A DNA stretch of 64,000 nucleotides. It comes from Flavonifractor sp. An100. Lineage in GTDB: Bacteria; Bacillota; Clostridia; Oscillospirales; Oscillospiraceae. The notes below the pieces were generated by a model. The model was not told the origin of the DNA. It made no database searches and was given only the letters and a program-made list of their open reading frames with translations. Positions within the stretch are counted from its first letter, which is position 1. Each line of letters starts with the position of its first letter. Made by a program: the position numbers and the translations under genes. Location of the stretch: NCBI RefSeq assembly GCF_002161175.1, contig NZ_NFMA01000009.1, positions 32,900 to 96,899 on the forward strand. Direction: 5' to 3'. This document shows positions 34,941 through 42,987 of this stretch, in pieces.

Positions 34941-35995
34941 GCTCCCATCCCCCTCTCCAATATCCGGGACAGTTCTCCATAGTCTGTTTTGTTCAGCACA
35001 CAGGTTCCGATTTTCTGGGGTTGAATGAGAGTAATGGAATCGCCTCGACGTTTCTTATCCGCTCGAGCCGCCTCCAATAGGCCCTTTTTGTCCATAGAAC
35101 AGGTCTGTGGCAGGTGAAAACGATTTAACAGGGATTCCAGCACCGTCCAACACTCCTTGGGACACAGCCCCTCTCGCACACAGGCCCGGGTCATAATTGC
35201 CATACCCATGGCTACTCCCTCGCCATGATAGATGGAATAGCCTCCGCACCGCTCGATGGCGTGGCCGATGGTATGGCCAAAATTCAGCAGCTGCCGCTCC
35301 CCGGTATCCCGCTCATCTATCCCCACCACATCCCGCTTAATGGTGACACAGTGGGCAATCACCCACTCCAGGTCTCCCGCAGGGTCCTCTCCCGCCAAAC
35401 GCTGAAGGAGCTCCGGGCTTCGAATCATCCCATATTTGATCACCTCTGCCCAGCCCTCAGCCATAACTGGAGCGGGGAGGGTTTGCAACGTCAGGGTGTC
35501 GCACAGCACCAAATGGGGTTGGGTAAAGGTACCCACCAGATTTTTCCCCTCCGGCAGATCTACCGCTGTTTTACCTCCAACCGAGGAGTCCACCATGGCC
35601 AGCAGAGTGGTGGGCAGCTGGATACAGGGCACGCCCCGGAGATAAAGGGCGGCAGCCAGACCACCCATGTCTCCCGTAACTCCCCCTCCCAGGGCAAATA
35701 CTGGGTCCTCCCGGCTCAATCCCTCCCGCGCCAGGAAGGTGAGCAGTTCCAGCAATGTGGCGGTGTTCTTGGAGCTCTCCCCTGCGGGAAATTGGAAGAC
35801 ACTGACCTGAAATCCCGCCTGAGTCAGACTGCGTTCCACCTGCGTTCCATATAAGAGCCACACATTGCTGTCTGACACCACGGCTGCCTTACGGCCCTGA
35901 ACCAGGGGGGCGGACAGCTCCCCTACCCGATCCAGTAGCCCCGGCCCAATCTGGACGCAATAGCTGCGGGAAGCGTTTACTGTTATGGTCTGCAT
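34937..35995 (-). CDS. aroB: 3-dehydroquinate synthase
   Basis: 352-residue NAD- and metal-dependent enzyme, second step of the pathway. FALGGGVTGDMGGLAAALYLRG holds the NAD site; PTTLLAMVDSSVGGKTAVDL, LNFGHTIGHAIE and YHGEGVAMGM carry metal and substrate ligands. Start chosen at ATG 35995, 8 bases after GAGGAG; an in-frame ATG at 36013 overlapping the aroF stop is the alternative. Confidence 0.95.
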   Translation of the reverse strand: MQTITVNASRSYCVQIGPGLLDRVGELSAPLVQGRKAAVVSDSNVWLLYGTQVERSLTQAGFQVSVFQFPAGESSKNTATLLELLTFLAREGLSREDPVFALGGGVTGDMGGLAAALYLRGVPCIQLPTTLLAMVDSSVGGKTAVDLPEGKNLVGTFTQPHLVLCDTLTLQTLPAPVMAEGWAEVIKYGMIRSPELLQRLAGEDPAGDLEWVIAHCVTIKRDVVGIDERDTGERQLLNFGHTIGHAIERCGGYSIYHGEGVAMGMAIMTRACVREGLCPKECWTVLESLLNRFHLPQTCSMDKKGLLEAARADKKRRGDSITLIQPQKIGTCVLNKTDYGELSRILERGMGA

Positions 35996-36009
35996 ATCCT
36001 CGTCTCCTC

Positions 36010-37041
36010 TCATTGGTCCTGCTGTCCATTCGCCTCGGCCGCTGCCACTCGAATGATGCGGACCGCTTGGGCTACATCTTCAAACTGTTCCGGGCGCAGA
36101 GACTGGGCGCCGTCGCAAAGGGCATGGGGCGGGTCATTGTGGACCTCGATAATCAGTCCATCCGCCCCACAAGCCGCTGCCGCCATGGCCATGGGCTTGA
36201 CATACCGGGCTACCCCTGTGGCATGGCTGGGATCAACCACCACCGGCAAATGGGTCAACTCGTGGAGCACTGGTACGGCGGACAAGTCCAGAGTGTTCCG
36301 GGTCGCTGTCTCGAACGTTCGGATCCCCCGCTCACACAAAATAATGTTCTCGTTGCCCCCTGCCATCACATATTCGGCACTCATTAGCAGTTCTTTGATG
36401 GTGTTGGCTAGGCCTCGTTTGAGCAAAATGGGCTTCCGGGTGCGTCCCAGTTCCTTGAGCAGCTCAAAGTTCTGCATGTTCCGGGCTCCCACCTGGATCA
36501 CATCCACTTCTTCAAACAGAGGGAGATGGTTGGCATTCATGATCTCCGTGACAATAGGCAATCCGGTCTCTCGCTTGGCCTCTAGCAACAGCTCAATTCC
36601 ATCTGCCTTCAGGCCCTGGAAGTCGTACGGGGAGGTGCGGGGCTTGAAGGCGCCTCCCCGGAGCATGGTGGCCCCTGCCGCCTTGACGCTTCTAGCTACG
36701 GAAATGATCTGCTCCTCGCTCTCCACCGAACAAGGGCCGGCGATCAAAGCGAAGTTTCCGTGGCCCACCTTCTGCTTGTCCGCCCCCACCTCGATGATGG
36801 AATCCTCCGGGTGGAACTTCCGGTTAGCACTCTTGAAGGGCTCCGACACCCGCTTGACCGCCTCCACAATGTCCAGTCCGCTGAGCAGGTCGGCATCCAA
36901 CTTACTGGTGTCGCCGATAACTCCAATGATGGTGGCATAGTCCCCGGCTGAAACGTGGGTACGGAGATTCTGGGCCTCAATCCAGCGCAGCAGATCTTGA
37001 ATCCGTTCCTCTTTGGCATTCTGCTTGACGATGATGATCAT
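36010..37041 (-). CDS. aroF: 3-deoxy-7-phosphoheptulonate (DAHP) synthase
   Basis: 343 residues, first step of aromatic synthesis from PEP and erythrose-4-phosphate. An N-terminal ferredoxin-like regulatory domain (about 1-75) precedes a KDO8P-synthase-like barrel with IAGPCSVESEEQIISVA, LRGGAFKPRTSPYDFQG, PILLKRGLANTIKE and PVVVDPSHATG. This is the Thermotoga-type architecture, in which the N-terminal domain gives feedback inhibition by Phe or Tyr. GGGAGG lies 7 bases before ATG 37041. First structural gene after the attenuator. Confidence 0.95.
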   Translation of the reverse strand: MIIIVKQNAKEERIQDLLRWIEAQNLRTHVSAGDYATIIGVIGDTSKLDADLLSGLDIVEAVKRVSEPFKSANRKFHPEDSIIEVGADKQKVGHGNFALIAGPCSVESEEQIISVARSVKAAGATMLRGGAFKPRTSPYDFQGLKADGIELLLEAKRETGLPIVTEIMNANHLPLFEEVDVIQVGARNMQNFELLKELGRTRKPILLKRGLANTIKELLMSAEYVMAGGNENIILCERGIRTFETATRNTLDLSAVPVLHELTHLPVVVDPSHATGVARYVKPMAMAAAACGADGLIIEVHNDPPHALCDGAQSLRPEQFEDVAQAVRIIRVAAAEANGQQDQ

Positions 37042-37097
37042 TGTTCTGCCTCCCAATAAACAATTTTAGTCTCTCGCGGTGCCTTCCACGCAGGAAG

Positions 37098-37137
37098 AGA
37101 AAAAAGCCTGCGGTGAAGTGTTTTCACCGCAGGCTTT
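37098..37137 (-). terminator. Attenuator terminator before aroF
   Basis: AAAGCCTGCGGTGAA and its perfect complement (15 bp) with a 5-base loop and a TTTTTT tail, 57 bases before aroF and 24 bases past the leader-peptide stop. With the upstream promoter it must be read through to express the operon. Part of its 5' arm (ATCAAAGCC, 37132-37140) is complementary over 9 bases to GGCTTTGGT inside the leader coding region (37218-37226), a possible antiterminator. Confidence 0.88.
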
Positions 37138-37160
37138 GATTCGATCGGTTCCCTCGTGTC

Positions 37161-37274
37161 TTACGCGAAGGTGGTCGCCCCATTGTTTGCAGCAAAAAGC
37201 ACTTTTACCTTGTTGACACCAAAGCCAAAAAAGTAAAAGTAGCCAAAAAAGAAAGCCGCAAACAGGTTCATCAT
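37161..37274 (-). CDS. Phe/Tyr-rich leader peptide of the aromatic operon
   Basis: 37 codons, with AAGGAG at good spacing before two ATGs. Residues 5-18 contain eight Phe and two Tyr (LFAAFFFGYFYFFGFG); two more Phe follow. It sits between a near-consensus promoter and an intrinsic terminator ahead of the chorismate/Phe operon. These are the hallmarks of a ribosome-attenuation leader like E. coli pheL: stalling at Phe codons when charged tRNA-Phe is scarce would favour the antiterminator. No function of the peptide itself is implied. A membrane microprotein is the alternative reading, but the codon content and position favour a leader. Confidence 0.85.
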   Translation of the reverse strand: MMNLFAAFFFGYFYFFGFGVNKVKVLFAANNGATTFA

Positions 37275-37313
37275 AAAAGTGGAACTCCTTGTTTCAAGAA
37301 AAAATCTAGGGCC

Positions 37314-37342
37314 ATAATAGCACTGCTCCCCGCCTTTGTCAA
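37314..37342 (-). promoter_or_regulatory. Sigma-A promoter of the aromatic operon
   Basis: Perfect -35 TTGACA (37337-37342), 17 bp spacer, -10 TATTAT (37314-37319). Start expected near 37307, 33 bases before the leader peptide. Confidence 0.9.
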
Positions 37343-37373
37343 CCCTTTTTTTCACAGTTTCCTGCGTAAAAGT

Positions 37374-37401
37374 GCGGGAGCCTGTTTAAACAGGCCCCCG
37401 C
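37374..37401 (-). terminator. Intrinsic terminator after the unknown gene at 37.4-38.3 kb
   Basis: GCGGGaGCCTG / CAGGCcCCCGC stem with TTTAAA loop, then ACTTTTACG on the minus strand. It insulates the aromatic operon promoter. Confidence 0.75.
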
Positions 37402-37440
37402 TTCTCACCCTTGAACATATGGTATAAAACAGCTACTTGG

Positions 37441-38301
37441 TTACCGCTCAATTCCCTTTTTCTTCATCCACTCCGGGAGCTCTTCCGGCTTTTTCCCATT
37501 GTAACGGCAGAATTTATAGCGGCATTCCGCACAGATTCCCTTGTTGCCCTTTACCGGCGGCTCGCCCTTTACTTGCTCCTCCAGGAACTCCACCAGAGCG
37601 CGGATGTCCGCCTCTTCGCCGTCCACGGCCAGAGTGACCGCACCCTCGTTGCCTCCAATGCCGCCGCAGCAGACCAAGGTGGCATCGGCACGGAAGATCA
37701 TCTTGATGGCCTCAATCTCCGTGACCACCGTGGTATTGCCCAGGCAGTACATGCCGGGATCCGCGCCCATGGCAATGTCAATGTGGGTGGCTCCGATGGC
37801 AGCCGCCGCCTTACGCACCGAGGGCACCAGCTTTTCCAGGCCCACAGGGGTGATCATGGTAAGACCCTTGGAGGTCACAGGGCCGATGATCTTAGGCACG
37901 GTTCCTCCATCAAAGCCGGAGGTAATAACGCCCACGTATCCCTCCGGGTCCACCGCGTTGGCCCCTTTGATGACCACCGTCTCAGGATGGAAGTCATTTA
38001 GGGCGTCGGTGAGCGTCTTGTCCACCGCCTGGCCCTGGTAGAAAACATTGGGGAAGCTCTTGCGGCTGTCCGGATTGGTCACACACAGCAGTCCGTCTGT
38101 GCTGATACCCACGGTACACAGTCCGGGCTCAATTCCCTCCCGTCCCAACAGCTCCTGGGCAATGAACGCATTGGTGGTTCCTCCGGCCAGCAGGACATAG
38201 GCCTTCTTCCAGGCTGCCTGGAACTGGGGCATCTGGACCACTGCCTTGGCAATGAGCCGCCGGGACTCTGCGGATGTTAGGGTAAAAATTGTCTTCATCA
38301 T
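37441..38301 (-). CDS. Uncharacterised conserved protein with C-terminal Cys cluster
   Basis: About 286 residues, not recognised. The N-terminal half has LLAGGTTNAFIAQELLG and TVGISTDGLLCVTNPD; the middle has TVVIKGANAVDPEGYVGVIT and MITPVGLEKLVPSVRKA; the C-terminus has CAECRYKFCRYNGKKPEEL, whose three cysteines (CxxC then C) could bind metal. The glycine-rich start loosely recalls NagB/RpiA-like folds, which I cannot confirm. It follows an FAH-family hydrolase by 28 bases with AGGAGG, so the two probably act in one pathway under the divergent LysR. ATG 38298 is an equally good start. Confidence 0.7.
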   Translation of the reverse strand: MMKTIFTLTSAESRRLIAKAVVQMPQFQAAWKKAYVLLAGGTTNAFIAQELLGREGIEPGLCTVGISTDGLLCVTNPDSRKSFPNVFYQGQAVDKTLTDALNDFHPETVVIKGANAVDPEGYVGVITSGFDGGTVPKIIGPVTSKGLTMITPVGLEKLVPSVRKAAAAIGATHIDIAMGADPGMYCLGNTTVVTEIEAIKMIFRADATLVCCGGIGGNEGAVTLAVDGEEADIRALVEFLEEQVKGEPPVKGNKGICAECRYKFCRYNGKKPEELPEWMKKKGIER

Positions 38302-38329
38302 GTATTCCTCCTCACATAATCCTGTCACG

Positions 38330-39256
38330 TTAACGCCGCTCCGGGTGCAGCTTCAAATCTACCACTGGGTTGACCAGGGGCTCCATAGCAAAACCGTCCG
38401 GCCCGTAGATGCGGCACTCCGCCATGTCGCCGTCCTGAATGGGGAAGGCCCGCGGAGTACCAGTGGACAGCACATCCCCGGCATACCAGCCCTGGATGCT
38501 GCTGTGCAGGGCAATGAGCTTGGAGGGCTGGTGCATCATGTTGCTTACCGTATTTTTTGCGTGGACCTGGCCATTATGGACGCTCTGTACCTCCAGCTTT
38601 CTCACGTCGGGAACCTCATCAGGGGTCACCAGGTGGGGACCGAAGGAGAAGAAGGTGGGGAAGTTTTTCACAATGGTCAGATACCGCGGATTGCCACTGA
38701 CATAATCGTTGCCCTTAAGGATGGACTCCTCCGTCATGTCCAAAATGGTGGTATAGCCCACCACCACATCCTGCCAGTTCTCCTCTGAAACATCCCGGCA
38801 GTCCTTGCCCAGAATGATGCCCAGCTCCGCCTCCGCTGTGGTCCGCTGCGCTTCCTTTAATGCCGGCAGGTGGATCTCATCCCCCGGTCCAATGAGGGTA
38901 TCCGCCATTTTGAAAAAGCTGCCGGGAAATCCCGTAGGCGCCGCCGCACCAATGTCCCCCGCATGATCCACATAATTTAAGCCAATGCCAAAAATCCGCC
39001 TGGGATTTCGGTATAAAGGGGCATAAATCACCTGAGAATCGGGCACCAGACCAGGCAGATGGTCTAGCTCTTCCCTACCCCCTGCCTGATACCAGGCGTT
39101 CAAGCCAGGAATCTGTCCTGCCTGGATGAGTGCCATCATCTCCGTTTCCCAAGCAGTACCCTTGGCCGCGTTCAAGGCCTGGATGGGATAGACTCCTTTG
39201 GGCGTGACGATACCGGCCGTCTCCTGGCTGCCGATGCGAATGGTTGCCAGACGCAT
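38330..39256 (-). CDS. Fumarylacetoacetate hydrolase (FAH) family protein
   Basis: 308 residues. N-terminal domain, then the FAH core: RIFGIGLNYVDHA, a metal-binding set TTAEAELGIILGKDCRDVSEE, VVGYTTILDMTEESIL (usual family: ND-(V/F)(T/S)) and a C-terminal STGTPRAFPIQDGDMAECRI. Such enzymes hydrolyse, decarboxylate or isomerise 2-oxo acids in aromatic or sugar-acid breakdown; the substrate is unknown. AGGAGG precedes ATG 39256; a longer frame to 39310 is unsupported. Divergent from a LysR gene. Confidence 0.88.
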   Translation of the reverse strand: MRLATIRIGSQETAGIVTPKGVYPIQALNAAKGTAWETEMMALIQAGQIPGLNAWYQAGGREELDHLPGLVPDSQVIYAPLYRNPRRIFGIGLNYVDHAGDIGAAAPTGFPGSFFKMADTLIGPGDEIHLPALKEAQRTTAEAELGIILGKDCRDVSEENWQDVVVGYTTILDMTEESILKGNDYVSGNPRYLTIVKNFPTFFSFGPHLVTPDEVPDVRKLEVQSVHNGQVHAKNTVSNMMHQPSKLIALHSSIQGWYAGDVLSTGTPRAFPIQDGDMAECRIYGPDGFAMEPLVNPVVDLKLHPERR

Positions 39257-39328
39257 AGATCTTCCTCCTATCTTCAGCGCTTGGGGTGCCTTTGGCATCC
39301 CTTGACACAACTTCTGGGATTGAGTATC

Positions 39329-39357
39329 ATTTTACCATCTAGAGCCTGACTTGTAAA
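39329..39357 (-). promoter_or_regulatory. Candidate promoter for the FAH gene
   Basis: -35 TTTACA (39352-39357), 17 bp spacer, -10 TAAAAT (39329-39334), in the 160-base divergent region shared with the LysR gene. Confidence 0.65.
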
Positions 39358-39415
39358 ATACGGGGTCGGATAACTTGGCATAAGCGACGGAGTATGGAGA
39401 GGATGGAGAAACAGC

Positions 39416-40372
39416 ATGCTGGATTACAAAGAATACATTTATGCCATTTACCAGGAGCGCAGCTTCTCCAAGGCCGCCCGCAAACTCCACGTCTCCCAAC
39501 CCTGGCTGAGTGCCGCTGTGAAAAAAGTGGAACAGGAGCTTAAGCTCCCTCTCTTTGACCGCAACACCAAACCCATCTCCCTCACTCCGGCCGGGGAATA
39601 TTACATCCGCCAGGTGGAACGGATTTTGGCCATTGAGGGAGAGATGCGCCAGACCTTTGCTGAGATGAGTGCCTCCCGTTCCACCGCCCTTCACATCGGC
39701 AGTTCCATGTTTTTCTGCACTTATGTCCTTCCCAGCCTGCTCAGCGAGTTCCGACAACAGAATCCCCAGGTATCCATCACCCTCACCGAGGGCACTACTC
39801 CTACCTTGGCCGACCAACTGCTGGAGGGAAAACTGGACTTTCTTCTGGAGGCTGGCCCCCCGGATGACAAAGGCCTCACCTCCGTGGTCTGGGCCCAGGA
39901 GGAGTTAGTTCTGGCCGTTCCCGCCGACTACCCGGTGAACCGGGACCTGGCGGACTACGCCTACACCTTCAACCAATTTCTCTCCCGGGAACAGCCTGGC
40001 CATCGCAAGCCCTCCGTCCCCCTCATCGCTTTCCGACAGGCCCCTTTCATGGTTCTCAAACAGGGTAACGACAGCTACTCCCGCACCCAGGCTCTGTGCC
40101 GAAATGCTGGGTTTATCCCAAACGTATCCCTCTACCTTACCCAGATGATGACGGCCTATTACCTGGTCTGCGAGGGCCGGGGGGTCACCTTCCTGCGCTC
40201 CACTATCCCCCAATACGTGGCCCCCACCGACTCGGTGATATTTTACACGTTGGATGACCCTTTAGTCACCCGCAGTATCCACCTGTCTTACCGCAGCAAA
40301 TCCTCCAGCCCTGTACAACAGGATTTGATTGACTATATGCTTCACAAAGGACCCGCCGGTCTGCTGGTCTAA
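39416..40372 (+). CDS. LysR family transcriptional regulator
   Basis: 318 residues. N-terminal winged helix (YQERSFSKAARKLHVSQPWLSAAVKKVE), effector domain from about 92 (ALHIGSSMFFCTYVLPSLLS). Divergent from the FAH-family gene and the unknown gene after it, so it most likely controls that pair in response to their substrate. Confidence 0.92.
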   Translation: MLDYKEYIYAIYQERSFSKAARKLHVSQPWLSAAVKKVEQELKLPLFDRNTKPISLTPAGEYYIRQVERILAIEGEMRQTFAEMSASRSTALHIGSSMFFCTYVLPSLLSEFRQQNPQVSITLTEGTTPTLADQLLEGKLDFLLEAGPPDDKGLTSVVWAQEELVLAVPADYPVNRDLADYAYTFNQFLSREQPGHRKPSVPLIAFRQAPFMVLKQGNDSYSRTQALCRNAGFIPNVSLYLTQMMTAYYLVCEGRGVTFLRSTIPQYVAPTDSVIFYTLDDPLVTRSIHLSYRSKSSSPVQQDLIDYMLHKGPAGLLV

Positions 40373-40384
40373 TGCATCGCAACG

Positions 40385-40424
40385 AAAAAACCCGTCCTCC
40401 CCCTGTAGGGGAGGACGGGTTTCT
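40385..40424. terminator. Bidirectional terminator between LysR and galT
   Basis: CCCGTCCTCCCC / GGGGAGGACGGG stem with a 5-base loop, flanked by A6 and TTT. The T-run is best on the minus strand (galT direction). Confidence 0.88.
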
Positions 40425-40443
40425 CGCTTTCTTAGCTGTTTCC

Positions 40444-41937
40444 TTACTTCACGCTCTCCAGGAAGCGCAGGAAGGCCTGCTTGCCCTCCTGGCTGCGCTT
40501 ATAGACGCCGGCGTGCTCCAGGACCTGGGCGAAGATCAGACCGGTCTCCTTCTCCACGATCTCCAAGGCATTTTCCTTGGTAAAGGTATACTTGTCCCGG
40601 AAGCTCTCCGCCCAGTCGGCGTGCTTCTCGGTCAGCTCACTGGCCCGCAGATCGGCGCCAGTGACCAGAGCGTCCGCCACAGCGGCCAGCTCCTCCTTCA
40701 GGCGGGCGGGCAGCACCGCAAGGCCCATGACCTCGATGAGGCCAATGTTTTCCTTCTTGATGTGGTGCAGCTCCGCGTGGGGATGGTAGAGCCCCAGGGG
40801 GTGTTCCTCCGTAGTGAGGTTGTTGCGCAGCACCAGGTCCAGTTCAAATTTCTCCCCTCGCTTCCGGGCAATGGGGGTGATGGTGTTGTGGGGCACCCCG
40901 TCGGTCTCGGCGTAGATGACGGCCGCCTCGTCGGTATAGCCCCGCCAGGCGTTGAGCACCTTGTCGGCCAGCTCCACCAGCCGCTGGGGATCCTTGGAGG
41001 CAATGCGTACCACCGACATGGGCCATTTCACAATACCCGCTTCCACATCCTCAAAACCGGGGAAGGTAAAAGGTGTCTCCACTGGGGCCTTGGCCATGGC
41101 GAAGGTATAACGGCCGCCCTGGAAGTGGTCATGGGCCAGGATGGAGCCGCCCACAATGGGCAGGTCGGCGTTAGAGCCCACGAAATAGTGGGGGAACTGG
41201 CCCACAAAGTCCAGCAGCTTGCCGAAGCAGGCCCGGTCAATTTTCATGGGAGTGTGGATGGAGTTAAAGCAGATGCAGTGCTCATTGTAGTACACATAGG
41301 GGGAGTACTGCAAAAACCAAGGGGACCCGTTGATGGTGATGGGCACCACCCGGTGATTCTGCCGGGCGGGATGGTTCACTCGGCCGGCATACCCCTCATT
41401 CTCCGCACACAGCAGGCACCGCGGGTAGTTGGAGGCGGGCAGGTTCCGGGCCGCGGCGATGGCCTTGGGGTCCTTTTCCGGCTTGGACAGGTTGATGGTG
41501 ATGTCCAGCTCCCCGTACTCCGTGGGGGACTTCCACTGCATATCCTTGGCAATGCGGTCCCGGCGGATATAGTTTGTGTCCTGGCTAAAGCGGTAATACC
41601 AGTCGGTGGCCTCCACCGGATTCTTCTCCCGCAGGGCCTGGAAGGTGGCGATCACCTGGGCGGGACGGGGAGTGAGACGGCCCATGAGTTCGGTGTCAAA
41701 GAGGTCCCGGTAGACCACAGAGTTCTGCTCCAACACCCCCCGGGCGTGGGCATCGTCCATCAGTTCATCCAGAATGGGAGCCAGTTCCAGCTCTCCCCAC
41801 TCCTGGCCGGGATCAGTATAGCTATCCAGCTTGAGCACATCCAGAATGGTGTTGATGGCCCAAGTATATTCGCACTCCTCAATCAGCCCCGTGCGCAAAG
41901 CATAGGTAGCCAGCTTGGAAACGGCAGCATCGATCAT
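40444..41937 (-). CDS. galT: UDP-glucose-hexose-1-phosphate uridylyltransferase, class II
   Basis: About 497 residues, the long Firmicute GalT type. Exchanges UMP between UDP-glucose and galactose-1-phosphate. Visible: YRRDRIAKDMQWKSPTEYGE, NYPRCLLCAENEGYAGR, GGSILAHDHFQGGRYTFAMA with the family's histidine cluster. ATG 41937 follows GAGGTG; a longer frame to 42024 runs into galE and is unlikely. Last gene of galK-galE-galT. Confidence 0.94.
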   Translation of the reverse strand: MIDAAVSKLATYALRTGLIEECEYTWAINTILDVLKLDSYTDPGQEWGELELAPILDELMDDAHARGVLEQNSVVYRDLFDTELMGRLTPRPAQVIATFQALREKNPVEATDWYYRFSQDTNYIRRDRIAKDMQWKSPTEYGELDITINLSKPEKDPKAIAAARNLPASNYPRCLLCAENEGYAGRVNHPARQNHRVVPITINGSPWFLQYSPYVYYNEHCICFNSIHTPMKIDRACFGKLLDFVGQFPHYFVGSNADLPIVGGSILAHDHFQGGRYTFAMAKAPVETPFTFPGFEDVEAGIVKWPMSVVRIASKDPQRLVELADKVLNAWRGYTDEAAVIYAETDGVPHNTITPIARKRGEKFELDLVLRNNLTTEEHPLGLYHPHAELHHIKKENIGLIEVMGLAVLPARLKEELAAVADALVTGADLRASELTEKHADWAESFRDKYTFTKENALEIVEKETGLIFAQVLEHAGVYKRSQEGKQAFLRFLESVK

Positions 41938-41968
41938 TTCAATCACCTCGTTGAAGATGGAAGGGCTC

Positions 41969-42958
41969 TCAGCCCTCGTAGCCGTTGGGATGGTCCTTGT
42001 GCCAAGCCCAGGCAGTGGCAACAATGGTCTCTAGATCGTCGTACTGGGGCTTCCAACCCAGTACGGTGCGGGCCTTCTCCGAGGAGGCTACCAGCTGGGC
42101 CGGGTCGCCCGCCCGGCGGGGGCAGATCTCAGCGGGGATGGAGTGGCCGGTAACCTTCCGGGCCACGTCGATGACCTCCTTGACGGTGAAACCAACCCCG
42201 TTGCCCAGGTTAAAGACGTTGTTGTCCCCACCCTTGAGCAGGTAGTCCAGGGCCAGGATGTGGGCCTGGGCCAGGTCAGAGACATGGATATAGTCCCGGA
42301 TGCAGGTGCCGTCATGGGTGGCATAGTCGTCGCCGAAGATGGAGATCTTCTCCCGCTTGCCGCCGGGCACCTGGAGGATGAGGGGGATGAGGTGGGTCTC
42401 CGGATTATGGGCCTCACCGATGGCTCCAGAGGGATGGGCGCCGCAGGCGTTGAAGTAGCGCAGGGCCACATACTTCAGCCCGTGAGCCTTGGACACCCAG
42501 CTCATCATATGCTCCATGGCCAGTTTCGTCTGGCCGTAGCAGTTAGTGGGAACGGTCTTGTCCGTCTCCAAGATGGGCACTCGCTCGGGCTCGCCGTAGG
42601 TGGCGGCGGTGGAGGAGAAGACGATCTTGTCCACTCCGTGGGCCACCATGGCCTGGAGGAGCACCATAGTGCCGTAAAGGTTATTGTCATAATACTTCAG
42701 AGGGTTGGACATGGACTCCCCGACCTGAGAGGACGCGGCAAAGTGAATGACCCCTTCAATCTTCTCTGCCTGGAACAGGGTATCCAGGGCTCCCCGTTCC
42801 CGGATATCCAGCTGATAGAAACGGGCCTTGGGATGAACCGCGGCCTTAAAGCCGGTGAGGAGGTTGTCGGCCACCACTACATCCCGGCCGGCAGCAATGA
42901 GCTCATAGACAGTGTGGGAACCGATGTAGCCGGCTCCGCCCAGTACCAAAATTGCCAT
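41969..42958 (-). CDS. galE: UDP-glucose 4-epimerase
   Basis: About 329-residue short-chain dehydrogenase. It has the NAD motif VLGGAGYIGSHTVYELI, catalytic SSTAATYGE and YGQTKLAMEHMM (YxxxK), and the family stretch RYFNACGAHPSGAIGE. ATG 42958 is preceded by GAAGGA; the longer frame is a shadow overlapping galK. Confidence 0.96.
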   Translation of the reverse strand: MAILVLGGAGYIGSHTVYELIAAGRDVVVADNLLTGFKAAVHPKARFYQLDIRERGALDTLFQAEKIEGVIHFAASSQVGESMSNPLKYYDNNLYGTMVLLQAMVAHGVDKIVFSSTAATYGEPERVPILETDKTVPTNCYGQTKLAMEHMMSWVSKAHGLKYVALRYFNACGAHPSGAIGEAHNPETHLIPLILQVPGGKREKISIFGDDYATHDGTCIRDYIHVSDLAQAHILALDYLLKGGDNNVFNLGNGVGFTVKEVIDVARKVTGHSIPAEICPRRAGDPAQLVASSEKARTVLGWKPQYDDLETIVATAWAWHKDHPNGYEG

Positions 42959-42987
42959 AACGCGTTCCTTCCTTTCAATAACTCCGA

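Noticed and set aside
37057..37307. T-box riboswitch upstream of aroF
   Set aside because: No TGGNACC-type antiterminator bulge or specifier-loop pattern is visible. The Phe-rich coding frame and the terminator explain the region better.
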